From contig NZ_JWLD01000009.1 of the NCBI RefSeq assembly GCF_000813725.1, positions 2,757 through 66,756 on the forward strand: 64,000 bases of DNA, in the 5' to 3' direction. Source of the stretch: Leisingera sp. ANG-Vp. Its GTDB lineage: Bacteria; Pseudomonadota; Alphaproteobacteria; Rhodobacterales; Rhodobacteraceae. The stretch's first letter is position 1. The number at the start of each line of letters is the position of its first letter. The notes beneath the pieces were generated by a model. It had not been told where the DNA came from, searched no databases, and saw nothing but the letters and a program-made list of their open reading frames with translations. The position numbers and the translations under genes were made by a program. Of the stretch, positions 47,440-56,107 are shown in pieces.

Positions 47440-48900
47440 ATGACCAGCAAACCCAAACTGACCACCGCGTTTGGTGCGCCTGTGCCCGACAATCAGAACA
47501 TCCAGACTGCCGGTGCGCGCGGCCCGGTGCTGCTTCAGGATGTCTGGTTTCTGGAGAAGATGGCGCATTTTGACCGCGAAGTGATCCCGGAGCGCCGCAT
47601 GCATGCCAAAGGCTCCGGCGCCTATGGTACTTTCACCGTTACCCATGACATCACCAAGTACACCCGGGCCAGGCTGTTTTCCGAAGTTGGCAAGAAGACG
47701 GACCTGTTCCTGCGGTTTTCGACTGTTGCCGGGGAGCGCGGGGCAGCAGACGCAGAACGGGACATCCGCGGCTTTGCCGTCAAATTCTACACCGAAGAAG
47801 GCAACTGGGATCTGGTTGGCAACAACACCCCGGTGTTCTTCCTGCGCGACCCGCTGAAGTTTCCCGACCTCAATCACGCCGTCAAACGCGATCCGCGCAC
47901 CAATATGCGCAGTGCGGACAACAATTGGGACTTCTGGACCAGCCTGCCCGAAGCCTTGCATCAGGTCACAATTGTTATGTCTGACCGCGGTATCCCTGCC
48001 AGCTACCGGCATATGGACGGGTTCGGCAGCCACACCTTCAGCTTCATCAATGCGGAAAATGAGCGCTTCTGGGTCAAGTTCCACTTCAAGACACAGCAGG
48101 GCATCAAAAACCTGACGGATGAGGAGGCAGCCCAGATCATCGCAGGCGACCGCGAAAGCCATCAGCGTGATCTTTTTGAAGCGATCGAGAAGCGGAACTT
48201 TCCGAAATGGACGCTCTATGTCCAGATCATGCCTGAGAAGGAGGCAGGCGGATACCATCTCAATCCGTTCGATCTGACCAAGGTGTGGCCGCATGGCGAC
48301 TACCCTTTGATCGAGGTCGGCGAGCTTGAGCTGAACCGCAACCCGGAGAACTATTTTGCCGAAGTGGAGCAGGCAGCCTTTGCGCCGTCCACTGTTGTTC
48401 CCGGGATCAGCTTTTCGCCGGATAAAATGCTGCAGGGGCGGCTGTTTTCCTACGGCGACACCCAGCGCTACCGGCTGGGGGTCAACCATTCCTCCATTCC
48501 GGTGAACGCACCCCGCTGCCCGTTCCATTCCTACCACCGCGACGGGGCAATGCGGGTCGACGGCAATGCGGGATCGCGGATCGGCTATGAACCGAACACG
48601 CTTGGAGAGTGGAGTGAACAGCCGGATTACTCGGAACCGCCCCTGTCGCTTGAGGGGGCTGCGGATCATTGGAACCACCGGGTGGACGAGGACTATTTCT
48701 CGCAGCCCGGAGACTTGTTCCGGCTGATACCGCCGGACCAGCAGAACGTGCTGTTTAAAAACACAGCCCGCGCCCTCGGCGGCGCCCGGGAAGACATTCA
48801 GCGCCGCCACATTGCGAATTGCCTGCAAGCTGATCCAGCCTACGGGGCCGGAGTTGCCAAGGCGCTTGGGCTGAACGTCAGCGATACGGCTCAGGTGTAA
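47440..48900 (+). CDS. katA: Monofunctional haem catalase
   Basis: 486 residues, a small-subunit clade 3-type catalase that breaks hydrogen peroxide into water and oxygen. Distal haem residues His55 ([13 protein letters not shown]) and Asn128 (VGNNTPVFF) and the proximal tyrosine in [14 protein letters not shown] (about 338) are present. CAGGAGAATGAC precedes the ATG. It is alone in its transcript, faces oxyR, and ends at a strong terminator. Confidence 0.96.
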   Translation: MTSKPKLTTAFGAPVPDNQNIQTAGARGPVLLQDVWFLEKMAHFDREVIPERRMHAKGSGAYGTFTVTHDITKYTRARLFSEVGKKTDLFLRFSTVAGERGAADAERDIRGFAVKFYTEEGNWDLVGNNTPVFFLRDPLKFPDLNHAVKRDPRTNMRSADNNWDFWTSLPEALHQVTIVMSDRGIPASYRHMDGFGSHTFSFINAENERFWVKFHFKTQQGIKNLTDEEAAQIIAGDRESHQRDLFEAIEKRNFPKWTLYVQIMPEKEAGGYHLNPFDLTKVWPHGDYPLIEVGELELNRNPENYFAEVEQAAFAPSTVVPGISFSPDKMLQGRLFSYGDTQRYRLGVNHSSIPVNAPRCPFHSYHRDGAMRVDGNAGSRIGYEPNTLGEWSEQPDYSEPPLSLEGAADHWNHRVDEDYFSQPGDLFRLIPPDQQNVLFKNTARALGGAREDIQRRHIANCLQADPAYGAGVAKALGLNVSDTAQV

Positions 48901-48958
48901 GGATGCAAGGCGGTATTCCGGCCCTCCACTCCTGAAAAAGTACCGCCTTACAAACCTG

Positions 48959-48990
48959 GGCTGGCCGGACGCAACCGCATCCGGCCAGCC
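48959..48990 (+). terminator. Rho-independent terminator of katA
   Basis: Perfect 11-bp stem GGCTGGCCGGA (48959-48969) with TCCGGCCAGCC (48980-48990), 10-base loop, followed by ATTTT. A separate perfect 9-bp inverted repeat (AAGGCGGTA 48907-48915, TACCGCCTT 48941-48949) lies just before it. Confidence 0.85.
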
Positions 48991-49111
48991 ATTTTGGATC
49001 TGCCGGGGCCATTTGGCAGACGGCCGCACAAAGGCGGTCATGTTTTTGCGCAACGGCTGGCCTGGCTCCGAAGAAACCTTCGCCTTTGCCTGCAGCCAGG
49101 CCGCAGGCATT

Positions 49112-49636
49112 TCACACGGTGCAGCCATCGCCGCCGCACCGGCCAGAGGAACCGGGCTGCCGGCCTGCGGCAGCAGCAGCAGCTTTGCCGGCAAGCAGGC
49201 TGCCAATCTCCGCACCCACCTGCAGCTTCGAGACCTGGCCAAAATGATGTGCCGCAATCCGGCCCGACTGATCCAGCAGAACCAAGCTGGGCGTCCCATG
49301 CATCCCGTATGCAGCCATAGTTTCCGGCAGCGGCCCTGCCCCCTGTTTGTCGACCGCCACAGGAAACGTAATGCGGTATTCATGCAAAAAGGCCTTCAGC
49401 GATACCGGGGTCATGGCCTCGTGGTGTTCAAAGACAGTGTGCAGCCCGATCACTGCCACCTGATCGCCGGGAAAATGCCGATGCACCTCCTGTGCCAGGG
49501 GAATGCCATGGACGACACAGCCGGGGCACAGCATCTGGAAAGCTTCAATCAGGACAACCTTTCCATGGAAATCCGTCAGCTTGGGGTTTCCGTCAGTGTT
49601 GAACCATTCGGATACCTGAAGTTCAGGCGCTTGCAT
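49112..49636 (-). CDS. Redoxin-family thiol protein (CPGC)
   Basis: 174 residues with a thioredoxin-like fold and the pair Cys37/Cys40 in MLCPGCVVHG, then the cis-proline region HGTPSLVLLD near 110. No signal peptide is seen, so it should act in the cytoplasm as a thiol reductase or peroxiredoxin-like protein. The C-terminal tail is alanine-rich with two further cysteines (GRCGGDGC). AGGAGAGACC precedes the ATG. It lies 57 bases after the secreted-protein gene. A decayed copy of its first 73 residues is at 59621-59839. Confidence 0.85.
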   Translation of the reverse strand: MQAPELQVSEWFNTDGNPKLTDFHGKVVLIEAFQMLCPGCVVHGIPLAQEVHRHFPGDQVAVIGLHTVFEHHEAMTPVSLKAFLHEYRITFPVAVDKQGAGPLPETMAAYGMHGTPSLVLLDQSGRIAAHHFGQVSKLQVGAEIGSLLAGKAAAAAAGRQPGSSGRCGGDGCTV

Positions 49637-49657
49637 CTTGGTCTCTCCTGTTCAGCT

Positions 49658-49684
49658 GCCGGCCGCCTGTTTGAAGCGGCCGGC
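49658..49684 (-). terminator. Hairpin between secreted-protein and redoxin genes
   Basis: Perfect 9-bp stem GCCGGCCGC (49658-49666) with GCGGCCGGC (49676-49684) and a 9-base loop. It has no T-run and may act as an attenuator or mRNA stabiliser rather than a full terminator. A different hairpin sits in the same place in the decayed copy at 59.57 kb. Confidence 0.45.
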
Positions 49685-49693
49685 TGATACCGG

Positions 49694-50443
49694 TTACTGA
49701 AGCTTGCCCGGCAGGCTCAGATCGCCTGAGGCAACGTCAAACACATCGGTGACGCACAGCAGCGGCGCGTGAATGCTGGCGTTCACCCGAAGGGCGGCCG
49801 TGACACCGTCATAAGCAACGCCCTCCAGATCAACGCCGCTGGCAAAGCCCGCATTCACCGTGATCTCAGGCCCATCAAACAGCGGCGTGAACCCCGGGCT
49901 GTCCAGGAAGATCGGGAAACCAGGCCATGTCGCGGGCAGCTGCGGAGATGTGCCTTCCGGGATGTCGCGCACCGCAAGGGCACCCGGGCCGCAGGCTTCT
50001 GTCGGGGTCAGCACAACCCAATGGCTATGCCATACGATGCCGTCGTTCGCCGGGTCGCCATCGCCGTTTTCATCAAAAAGCGGGGTGTCGTCAAAATCCG
50101 GATGGCTGGTCGCAGCCATTGCCAGAATACCTGTGCCGCCCTCAAATCCAACTGCCGAGGGGTCAAGAGATGTGGGCCACACATAGGACCAGACATCTGA
50201 CCCGCCCACTGCACCGGTTGCCGCTGGGACCGAGGCCCCGGCGGTGCCGCTGGTAGTCATGTGGAAGGTAACAGTGTTGCCACTGCGGTGTGCATGCGCC
50301 GCAAGAATGTCGAAGTCAGCCACCTTACCCGCATCAGCCGGAGAGATGACGGCCCCCTCCTGATGAAGGGCGTGATTGCCGTCTGCTGCAGCAGACGAAG
50401 CTCCCAGCGCAACGGCGGCAAAGAAAATCCAGGGTCGTTTCAT
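49694..50443 (-). CDS. Secreted protein of unknown function
   Basis: 249 residues with a clear signal peptide (MKRPWIFFAAVALGASSAAA). The mature part is acidic, with histidine-containing motifs (AAHAHRSG, VWHSHWVVL) and an Asp/Asn/Gly-rich loop (DENGDGDPANDG) that could bind calcium. I do not recognise a family. It is divergent from the MarR gene across a 103-base gap with three operator-like repeats, and probably co-transcribed with the redoxin. Its last 21 codons are duplicated at 59495. Confidence 0.72.
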   Translation of the reverse strand: MKRPWIFFAAVALGASSAAADGNHALHQEGAVISPADAGKVADFDILAAHAHRSGNTVTFHMTTSGTAGASVPAATGAVGGSDVWSYVWPTSLDPSAVGFEGGTGILAMAATSHPDFDDTPLFDENGDGDPANDGIVWHSHWVVLTPTEACGPGALAVRDIPEGTSPQLPATWPGFPIFLDSPGFTPLFDGPEITVNAGFASGVDLEGVAYDGVTAALRVNASIHAPLLCVTDVFDVASGDLSLPGKLQ

Positions 50444-50466
50444 GTCGTATCTCCAGTGTTTTGATG

Positions 50467-50534
50467 TCGACTCGCCATTAGTATCGACTCGCTACTATAT
50501 CAAAAAACACATTGCAACTTTAATTTCGACTCGC
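50467..50534. promoter_or_regulatory. Candidate MarR operator: three TCGACTCGC repeats
   Basis: TCGACTCGC occurs at 50467-50475, 50484-50492 and 50526-50534 in the divergent gap. The middle copy is the core of a 19-bp near-palindrome, TAGTATCGA-C-TCGCTACTA (50479-50497), one mismatch per arm. The layout suits control of both directions by the MarR protein encoded 12 bases beyond the last repeat. Binding is inferred. Confidence 0.6.
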
Positions 50535-50546
50535 TACTTGTTGAGC

Positions 50547-51089
50547 ATGAAACCCGACCATGGCATCCGCATCCTCATCAACCGCCTTGCCAGAATTGAT
50601 TCCGCTGCCGGCTGGGCCGGCGGCCTGAACCCAACACAAAGGGCAGCGCTGGAATATCTGTCTGAGGCCAATCAGTTTTCCCGCTCGCCGTCGCATGTCG
50701 CCGACTATCTGGGAACCACGCGCGGGACGATGTCGCAGACACTGAAGGCGCTGGTGCGCAAGGGCTATGCGGCTGAACACCGGCAAAAATCCGACCAGCG
50801 GTCAATTTCCTATGAGCTGACCGAGGCTGGCGCGGCCGCTGTGACTGAACCCAACCCGATTGCAGATGCCATTGGCAGCCTGCCCGCCAGCGTTCAGGCC
50901 GCGCTCAAAGAAGGGTTGCTTCAAAGCTTGAGACTGGCTCTGGCGGCTAACGGCGGCCAGTCTTTCGGAAAGTGCAAGACCTGCGCTTACCATGACGCCG
51001 CTTCCGAAAGTGGCTTCTGCACTTTGCTGGGGCTCGGTCTGGAACCCGGCGAAAGTGACAAAATCTGCGTTGAGCACAAAGAGGCCTGA
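50547..51089 (+). CDS. MarR-family regulator with cysteine-rich tail
   Basis: 180 residues: winged helix of the MarR type (about 25-100; VADYLGTTRGTMSQTLKALV), then a tail with four cysteines, Cys143, Cys146, Cys158 and Cys174 (CKTC-x11-C-x15-C). Such a tail could bind zinc or an iron-sulfur cluster and give redox or metal sensing. The ATG at 50547 leaves the operator repeats outside the gene. The MOSC gene starts at the next base after the stop. Confidence 0.85.
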   Translation: MKPDHGIRILINRLARIDSAAGWAGGLNPTQRAALEYLSEANQFSRSPSHVADYLGTTRGTMSQTLKALVRKGYAAEHRQKSDQRSISYELTEAGAAAVTEPNPIADAIGSLPASVQAALKEGLLQSLRLALAANGGQSFGKCKTCAYHDAASESGFCTLLGLGLEPGESDKICVEHKEA

Positions 51090-51782
51090 ATGACCCTTCC
51101 TGACCTATCGGCAGAAATCGGTGGAATTTTCCTAGGCAAAGTTCAGGACCGCTGGGAGGGAAAACCACCCTCTGCCATTCAAAAAGACCATGCCCGCGGC
51201 CGCCAGGCCATAACGCTGACGGGTTTCTCCAGCGATTCACAAGCGGATCTGACTGTGCACGGCGGCGAAGAAAAAGCCATCCATCACTATGCGCTGGATC
51301 ACTATGCCGCTTGGCAAATCGAAGGACATATGGCCACCGGCACAGTCCCTGCTGCCTTTGGGGAAAACATCACAACAACCGGTTTGACCGAGGCAAACCT
51401 CTGCATCGGCGATATCCTGAAACTGGGCACAGCAACCGTTCAAATCAGCCAGGGCCGCCAGCCCTGCTGGAAGCTGGGACGCCACACCGGCAATGAAAAA
51501 ATGCCCTACCAGTTCCAGAAAACAGGACGCACCGGATGGTATTACCGGGTGCTGGAAACCGGCACCGCTGCTGCGGGTGACAGGATCACGCTCATAGAAA
51601 GACTCAACCCGGGCTGGACTGTCCTGCGCGTAACCCGTGCCCGGCTGACACGCAGGGTTTCCAGTGAAGATGCCGAAGCTCTGGCAGCGCTGGCTGATCT
51701 CGCCACCGGCTGGCGGCAGGCATTCGCACGCATGGCCGGAGGCGATACAAAGGAAGACACAAGGGCAAGGCTTAGCGGTTAG
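51090..51782 (+). CDS. MOSC-domain protein (YiiM-like)
   Basis: 230 residues. The MOSC domain spans about 30-165, with VHGGEEKAIHHY, AFGENITTTGL and the conserved cysteine Cys126 in GRQPCWKLG; a helical C-terminal extension follows. MOSC proteins carry or use sulfur or molybdenum-cofactor chemistry; YiiM-like members reduce N-hydroxylated compounds. It directly follows the MarR gene and may be co-regulated with the redoxin. The 273 bases after it (to 52055) hold no supported gene. Confidence 0.88.
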   Translation: MTLPDLSAEIGGIFLGKVQDRWEGKPPSAIQKDHARGRQAITLTGFSSDSQADLTVHGGEEKAIHHYALDHYAAWQIEGHMATGTVPAAFGENITTTGLTEANLCIGDILKLGTATVQISQGRQPCWKLGRHTGNEKMPYQFQKTGRTGWYYRVLETGTAAAGDRITLIERLNPGWTVLRVTRARLTRRVSSEDAEALAALADLATGWRQAFARMAGGDTKEDTRARLSG

Positions 51783-52073
51783 CGCTGATACCGGTGCATT
51801 GCCTGCCGATGCAGCATTTCCGTAAACCGGGCCGCGCCAAGGCGGGACATTGCCGCCGCTCACCAAAAGCGCAGGTCAGGTGATCCCCCGGGCAAGGTTT
51901 GCGCGGTCAGTGGTTTCGAAATTGCTCGTCCAATAAATGCCGGCGGTACGGCAGCCCTTCCCAAAGCCTACGCATCGAAAAATTTGACCGCGCGGATTGA
52001 TCAATCATCTTAACTGTATGTTTGACAGGCGCTCAGCAATGAAGCTGCAGCTCGATTGAGCGAGGTCCGCAAC

Positions 52074-53279
52074 ATGCCTGAACTGGCGCGGAAGACCTAT
52101 TTGCGCGACACCCACCGCCTGCGCGATCCGGCGCAGACGCTGGAACAGGTCAAGCCGCATTTGGCCGGCATGGGCATAACCCGCATTGCCAATCTTACCG
52201 GGCTTGACCGAATCGGCCTTCCCACCGTTATGGTCACCCGGCCGAACTCCCGTTCAGTAGCGGTTGCCTTGGGCAAGGGATTGTCGCTGGAAGCCGCGCA
52301 GGCTTCGGGGGTTATGGAGGCAATCGAGACCTGGCATGCAGAGCGGATCTCGCTGCCGCTTCGCCTGGCAACATTTGCGGACCTGGAGCGGGAAGCACCA
52401 GTTGCAGACGTCATGCGCTTGCCCCGGGTTGCCGGACGCAGCTTTGATCCATTCCGCCCCATGCTCTGGATAGAAGGCAACGATCTTGCCAGCAAAGTTT
52501 CCCGGTGGCTGCCATACGAGATGGTGGATACCGACTACACCGCCCCGCCCAGCAGCGGACAGGGGGCGTTTCCACGCTCCACCAACGGGCTTGCCTCGGG
52601 CAATGACGTTCTGGAGGCCGCTTGTCATGCGGTTTGCGAGTTGATTGAACGGGACGCCACAACGCTGTGGCACTCTGCGTCTTCCGGACGGCGCATTGAT
52701 CCAGCTACGGTTCAAGACCCGCGCTGCAGGCAGGCGCTTGACTGTTTGACTGCGGCCGGGATCGATTATGCGGTCTGGGATACTGCCACGGACATTGGCG
52801 TTGCCTGCTTTCACTGCGTCATCTGCGAAGCAGGCAGCCAGCCCGGCCACATCGGGATTGGTGATGGCTGCCACCCTGATCGTTCCATCGCCTTGCTGCG
52901 GGCTGTGACCGAGGCCGCGCAGACCCGCCTGACTTACATTTCGGGTGCCCGCGATGATCTGGACCCTGACGAGTTCACCACAGAGGCGGTTGCCTCTCGG
53001 GCGCAATATGCACATGGGCTGATCCGAGGGGGTGTGCCGGCGGGAAGCTTTCAGGACTGCCCGGACTTCAGCTCGCCATCATTTGATGAGGACCTCGATT
53101 GGCTGCTGAACCGTCTGAAGTCCGCCGGCATGGATCAGGCGCTGATCGTTGACCTGTCCCGCGATGGCATTGGCATTGCTGTCGTGAGGGCTGTGATACC
53201 AGGCCTTGAGGCGCCGCATGACGATCCCGGTTTTGTCCCGGGCCCGCGCGCGCGGCAAGTTAGGGAGACGGCGGGATGA
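52074..53279 (+). CDS. YcaO-domain ATP-dependent cyclodehydratase/thioamidase
   Basis: 401 residues. Hallmark YcaO ATP-binding blocks are intact: GKGLSLEAAQASGVMEAIE (Glu82, Glu85, Glu90), NGLASGN (171-177) with CELIERDA (Glu189, Glu192, Arg193), and TEAAQTRLTYISGARDD (from 279). No PxPxP tail, so not an azoline-type enzyme. YcaO proteins activate backbone amides with ATP; with TfuA they make thioamides. The ATG at 52074 has GAGG eight bases upstream. Its stop overlaps the tfuA start. Confidence 0.92.
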   Translation: MPELARKTYLRDTHRLRDPAQTLEQVKPHLAGMGITRIANLTGLDRIGLPTVMVTRPNSRSVAVALGKGLSLEAAQASGVMEAIETWHAERISLPLRLATFADLEREAPVADVMRLPRVAGRSFDPFRPMLWIEGNDLASKVSRWLPYEMVDTDYTAPPSSGQGAFPRSTNGLASGNDVLEAACHAVCELIERDATTLWHSASSGRRIDPATVQDPRCRQALDCLTAAGIDYAVWDTATDIGVACFHCVICEAGSQPGHIGIGDGCHPDRSIALLRAVTEAAQTRLTYISGARDDLDPDEFTTEAVASRAQYAHGLIRGGVPAGSFQDCPDFSSPSFDEDLDWLLNRLKSAGMDQALIVDLSRDGIGIAVVRAVIPGLEAPHDDPGFVPGPRARQVRETAG

Positions 53280-54622
53280 CTGCAGTTGTCTTTGCAGGTC
53301 CCACCATTGCGGCGGACGAAGTCAAGGCAGTGATTGAAGCAAAGGTCCTGCCTCCAGCCGGTCAGGGGGACATCTACAGGGCAGCCCGGAAAAAACCGTC
53401 TGCCATCGGTTTGATTGATGGCTATTTCGAAGGCGTCCCATCGGTCTGGCACAAGGAAATTCTCTGGGCGATGGAGCGGGGCATTGCGGTCTTTGGCAGT
53501 GCCAGCATGGGGGCTTTGCGGGCGGCTGAGCTGTCCGTTTTCGGCATGATCGGAGTTGGCCGTATCTTTGAAAGCTACGAATCCGGTCGTCTGAGCGATG
53601 ATGATGAAGTTGCAGTTCTTCACAGCCCGGAAGAGTTGGGATTCAAGCCGCTAAGCGAACCTATGGTTTCGATCCGTGCGACTGCCGAGCATGCTGTTTG
53701 CGAGGGGCTGCTGGCACCTAATGAGGCTGCGCAACTGCTAAACGCGGCAAAGGCGTTTTATTACAAGGATAGGAACTGGGACAGAATTCTGGCGGAGTTC
53801 AAAGGATCCCATTGGCATGGCGCATTTTCGGACTGGCTGCCATCGGGGCACATTGATGCCAAGCGCCAGGATGCTTGTGAGATGCTGGTACAGATGTCGG
53901 CTTTTCTGACTGGCGATGCACGCGATGAGGAGCCGCAGAGGCACCGGGTCGAGCGCACGCTTGCCTGGCAATGTCTGGCAAGCCGCGTCGACGCAGAAAG
54001 AACTGGCACAAACGAAGATGCACGCGGCCTGCTTGACGAATTGCGCCTCAATCCGGCGCGCTATGCCGGATTCCGCACAAAGGCCGCTCTTCGCGTGCTG
54101 GCGCTGCAAGAAGCAGAAGGCACAGCGAAGCGTATCGAACGCACTGCGTTGCTGGATCAAATGGCCCGCCACCGAGCAGCGCGGGGGCTAGCTCAAAGCC
54201 GTGACTTGCAACATTGGCTGAGAGAAAACGGATTAGACGGAGCTGGATACGAAGAGTTGCTCCGGGACACTCTTAGCATGGAGGAAGTCGTAAGCGCCCT
54301 TGGGGATCAGCTGGAACCGCAAATACTGGCCGAACTCCGGTATGCAGGCGCTTATGCGGGGCTGCAGGAGCGCGCGGTGGAAAAAGAAAAGAGACTGCAA
54401 AAGCTGGACGCGGCCTCAGGCAATTTGCCGGGTGCGGACAAACTTCAGGTTCTCATCTGGTATTTTGAAACCTTGCTGGGCCGTGATGTGCCTTCGAACC
54501 TTGAGTCCCATGCCAAAACCCTTGGTCTTGCGGGCGTTGAAGAATTCTATGCGCTGATCACCCGCGAATTCATGTATCATCAAAGCTGCATAAACCAGCC
54601 AGCGGCGGGAAAAATGGAATAG
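53276..54622 (+). CDS. TfuA-like protein, partner of YcaO
   Basis: 448 residues. The N-terminal 180 or so are the TfuA core: FAGPTI start, FGSASMGALRAAEL near 80, and GVGRIFESYESG with DDDEVAVLH. TfuA is thought to bring sulfide or assist YcaO in peptide thioamidation (shown for methanogen McrA and some RiPPs). The remaining 260 residues are a long helical extension I do not recognise. ATGA overlap with ycaO makes a fixed pair. Confidence 0.9.
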   Translation: MTAVVFAGPTIAADEVKAVIEAKVLPPAGQGDIYRAARKKPSAIGLIDGYFEGVPSVWHKEILWAMERGIAVFGSASMGALRAAELSVFGMIGVGRIFESYESGRLSDDDEVAVLHSPEELGFKPLSEPMVSIRATAEHAVCEGLLAPNEAAQLLNAAKAFYYKDRNWDRILAEFKGSHWHGAFSDWLPSGHIDAKRQDACEMLVQMSAFLTGDARDEEPQRHRVERTLAWQCLASRVDAERTGTNEDARGLLDELRLNPARYAGFRTKAALRVLALQEAEGTAKRIERTALLDQMARHRAARGLAQSRDLQHWLRENGLDGAGYEELLRDTLSMEEVVSALGDQLEPQILAELRYAGAYAGLQERAVEKEKRLQKLDAASGNLPGADKLQVLIWYFETLLGRDVPSNLESHAKTLGLAGVEEFYALITREFMYHQSCINQPAAGKME

Positions 54623-54661
54623 GCAGGAGATACAGGGGGCTCAGCGGTTCTGGAGGGACGC

Positions 54662-55960
54662 ATGCACAACCCTGATGACTTTGACGAAGAGGCACCGGGC
54701 ACCCGGTTCCTTCTGTTCCCGCAGGCGCCGTTCCGCAAGCCGGATGCCGTCCCCGAACTGGTTGAAATCTCCGCACCGCGGGGCACCATCGGCCCTGGCC
54801 CTTCGGGGCCGCGCATGTATACCGTCAATCCTGTCAGCAAGCGTATCCCCTACGGCGCCATCATTGACCGCTCAGAGGGCCCAAGCATGTATCTGCCGCC
54901 CTGGGACGGTTATATCCAGCCGCCGCCCGAACCGGATCAGTTCGGCAACTTCAACCATATCCTGCCGTCTGATCCTGCATTTGAGGCGGCGCATCTGTTT
55001 GGTGCGGCGCATTTCACCATGGATGTCTGGGAAGGGTATTTCGACCACCCGATACCCTGGCACTTTGCGCGGGATTTCGAGCGGCTTGAACTGTCGCTTT
55101 TGCCCAGTCTGGACAATGCCCATATCGGCTGGGGTTTTCTGGAAACCGGAGGCACCAGCGAACATGGAGGCGAATACCGCGCTTACAGCCTGAATTTTGA
55201 TGTTGTTGCCCATGAGATCGGCCACGCCATCATCTACAGCGTGGTAGGGATGCCGCCCTCGGAGGATGTGCCCGGCGAGTATTACGGTTTCCATGAGTCT
55301 GCCGCGGATATGGTCGCGCTGCTTGCATCCCTGCATTTCGGATCTGTTATAGAAGAGCTTCTGGAGAACACCCGGGGCAACCTGTACACGTTCAATCAGC
55401 TCAGCCGGTTTGCAGAGCTTTCCGGAAACGCACAGATCCGGATGGCGGCCAATACCCGGACCCTGCCGGAATTCGCGCATGGCTGGACCAGCGAGCACGC
55501 TTTGTCCGAACCGCTGACCGGCGCCATGTTCGACATCTTTGTCGACATTTTCCATGAAAGGCTGCTGGTTCACGGACTGATCACCCGGGAGATGGAGGAG
55601 CTCTCGGACCGGCTGGAAGAAACACCTTTCTACAGCGACGTCATGCAGGCGCTTTTTGATACCCGCTATGCGCTTGACCCTGAAGGTTTTCGCGTGTCCC
55701 TGCTGGAGGCTCGCGATTTTCTCGGCTCTTATCTGGCCGATGCCTGGAGCCTTCTGGAAGCGGAGAATCTCACGTATTCAGCTGTCGAACAGGCTCTGCT
55801 GGCTGTTGACGCGGAGATTACCGGCGGCGCCTTCCAAATGATCATCAAAGAGAATTTCAGAATGCGCGGCATCGGCCTGGTGCGGGCCGGTCCCCGCTTG
55901 CAATCCGCCGATGATACAAGCCACGCGGTTTCGGTCCGCACACGAGTGCCCGAATGGTAG
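54662..55960 (+). CDS. Gluzincin-type zinc metallopeptidase
   Basis: 432 residues without an obvious signal peptide. HEIGH at 184-188 gives the zinc histidines and catalytic glutamate; HESAAD at 211-216 supplies the third ligand (Glu212), as in M4/M36-like thermolysin relatives. The N-terminal 100 residues are proline-rich and may be inhibitory or substrate-binding. GGAGGGACGC precedes the ATG, 39 bases after tfuA, same strand. A processing protease for whatever the YcaO-TfuA pair modifies is possible but unproved. Confidence 0.8.
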   Translation: MHNPDDFDEEAPGTRFLLFPQAPFRKPDAVPELVEISAPRGTIGPGPSGPRMYTVNPVSKRIPYGAIIDRSEGPSMYLPPWDGYIQPPPEPDQFGNFNHILPSDPAFEAAHLFGAAHFTMDVWEGYFDHPIPWHFARDFERLELSLLPSLDNAHIGWGFLETGGTSEHGGEYRAYSLNFDVVAHEIGHAIIYSVVGMPPSEDVPGEYYGFHESAADMVALLASLHFGSVIEELLENTRGNLYTFNQLSRFAELSGNAQIRMAANTRTLPEFAHGWTSEHALSEPLTGAMFDIFVDIFHERLLVHGLITREMEELSDRLEETPFYSDVMQALFDTRYALDPEGFRVSLLEARDFLGSYLADAWSLLEAENLTYSAVEQALLAVDAEITGGAFQMIIKENFRMRGIGLVRAGPRLQSADDTSHAVSVRTRVPEW

Positions 55961-56107
55961 AGATTCAATAACCTTTAAATTTTAACCTTTTTGTGGCATT
56001 TTATCTGCAGGGGGACTTTCTCAAACAATCGGGCTCGCACGTGTTTCGGCTCATGCATTGGGAGAAAATCTTCTGGTGTTGTTTCCATAGCCACGGGAGT
56101 GAGTAAG

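Noticed and set aside
47356-49383. 675-codon open frame on the minus strand
   Set aside because: Antisense to katA, which has all catalytic residues; the frame shows no recognisable domain.
51811-51885. 24-codon basic frame upstream of ycaO, considered as a precursor peptide
   Set aside because: No ribosome-binding site and a composition typical of random GC-rich frames.
56053-56106. 17-codon frame (MHWEKIFWCC...) just before the VSGAK gene, considered as a RiPP precursor
   Set aside because: No ribosome-binding site at a proper distance, no leader-core layout, and its end overlaps the ribosome-binding region of the next gene.
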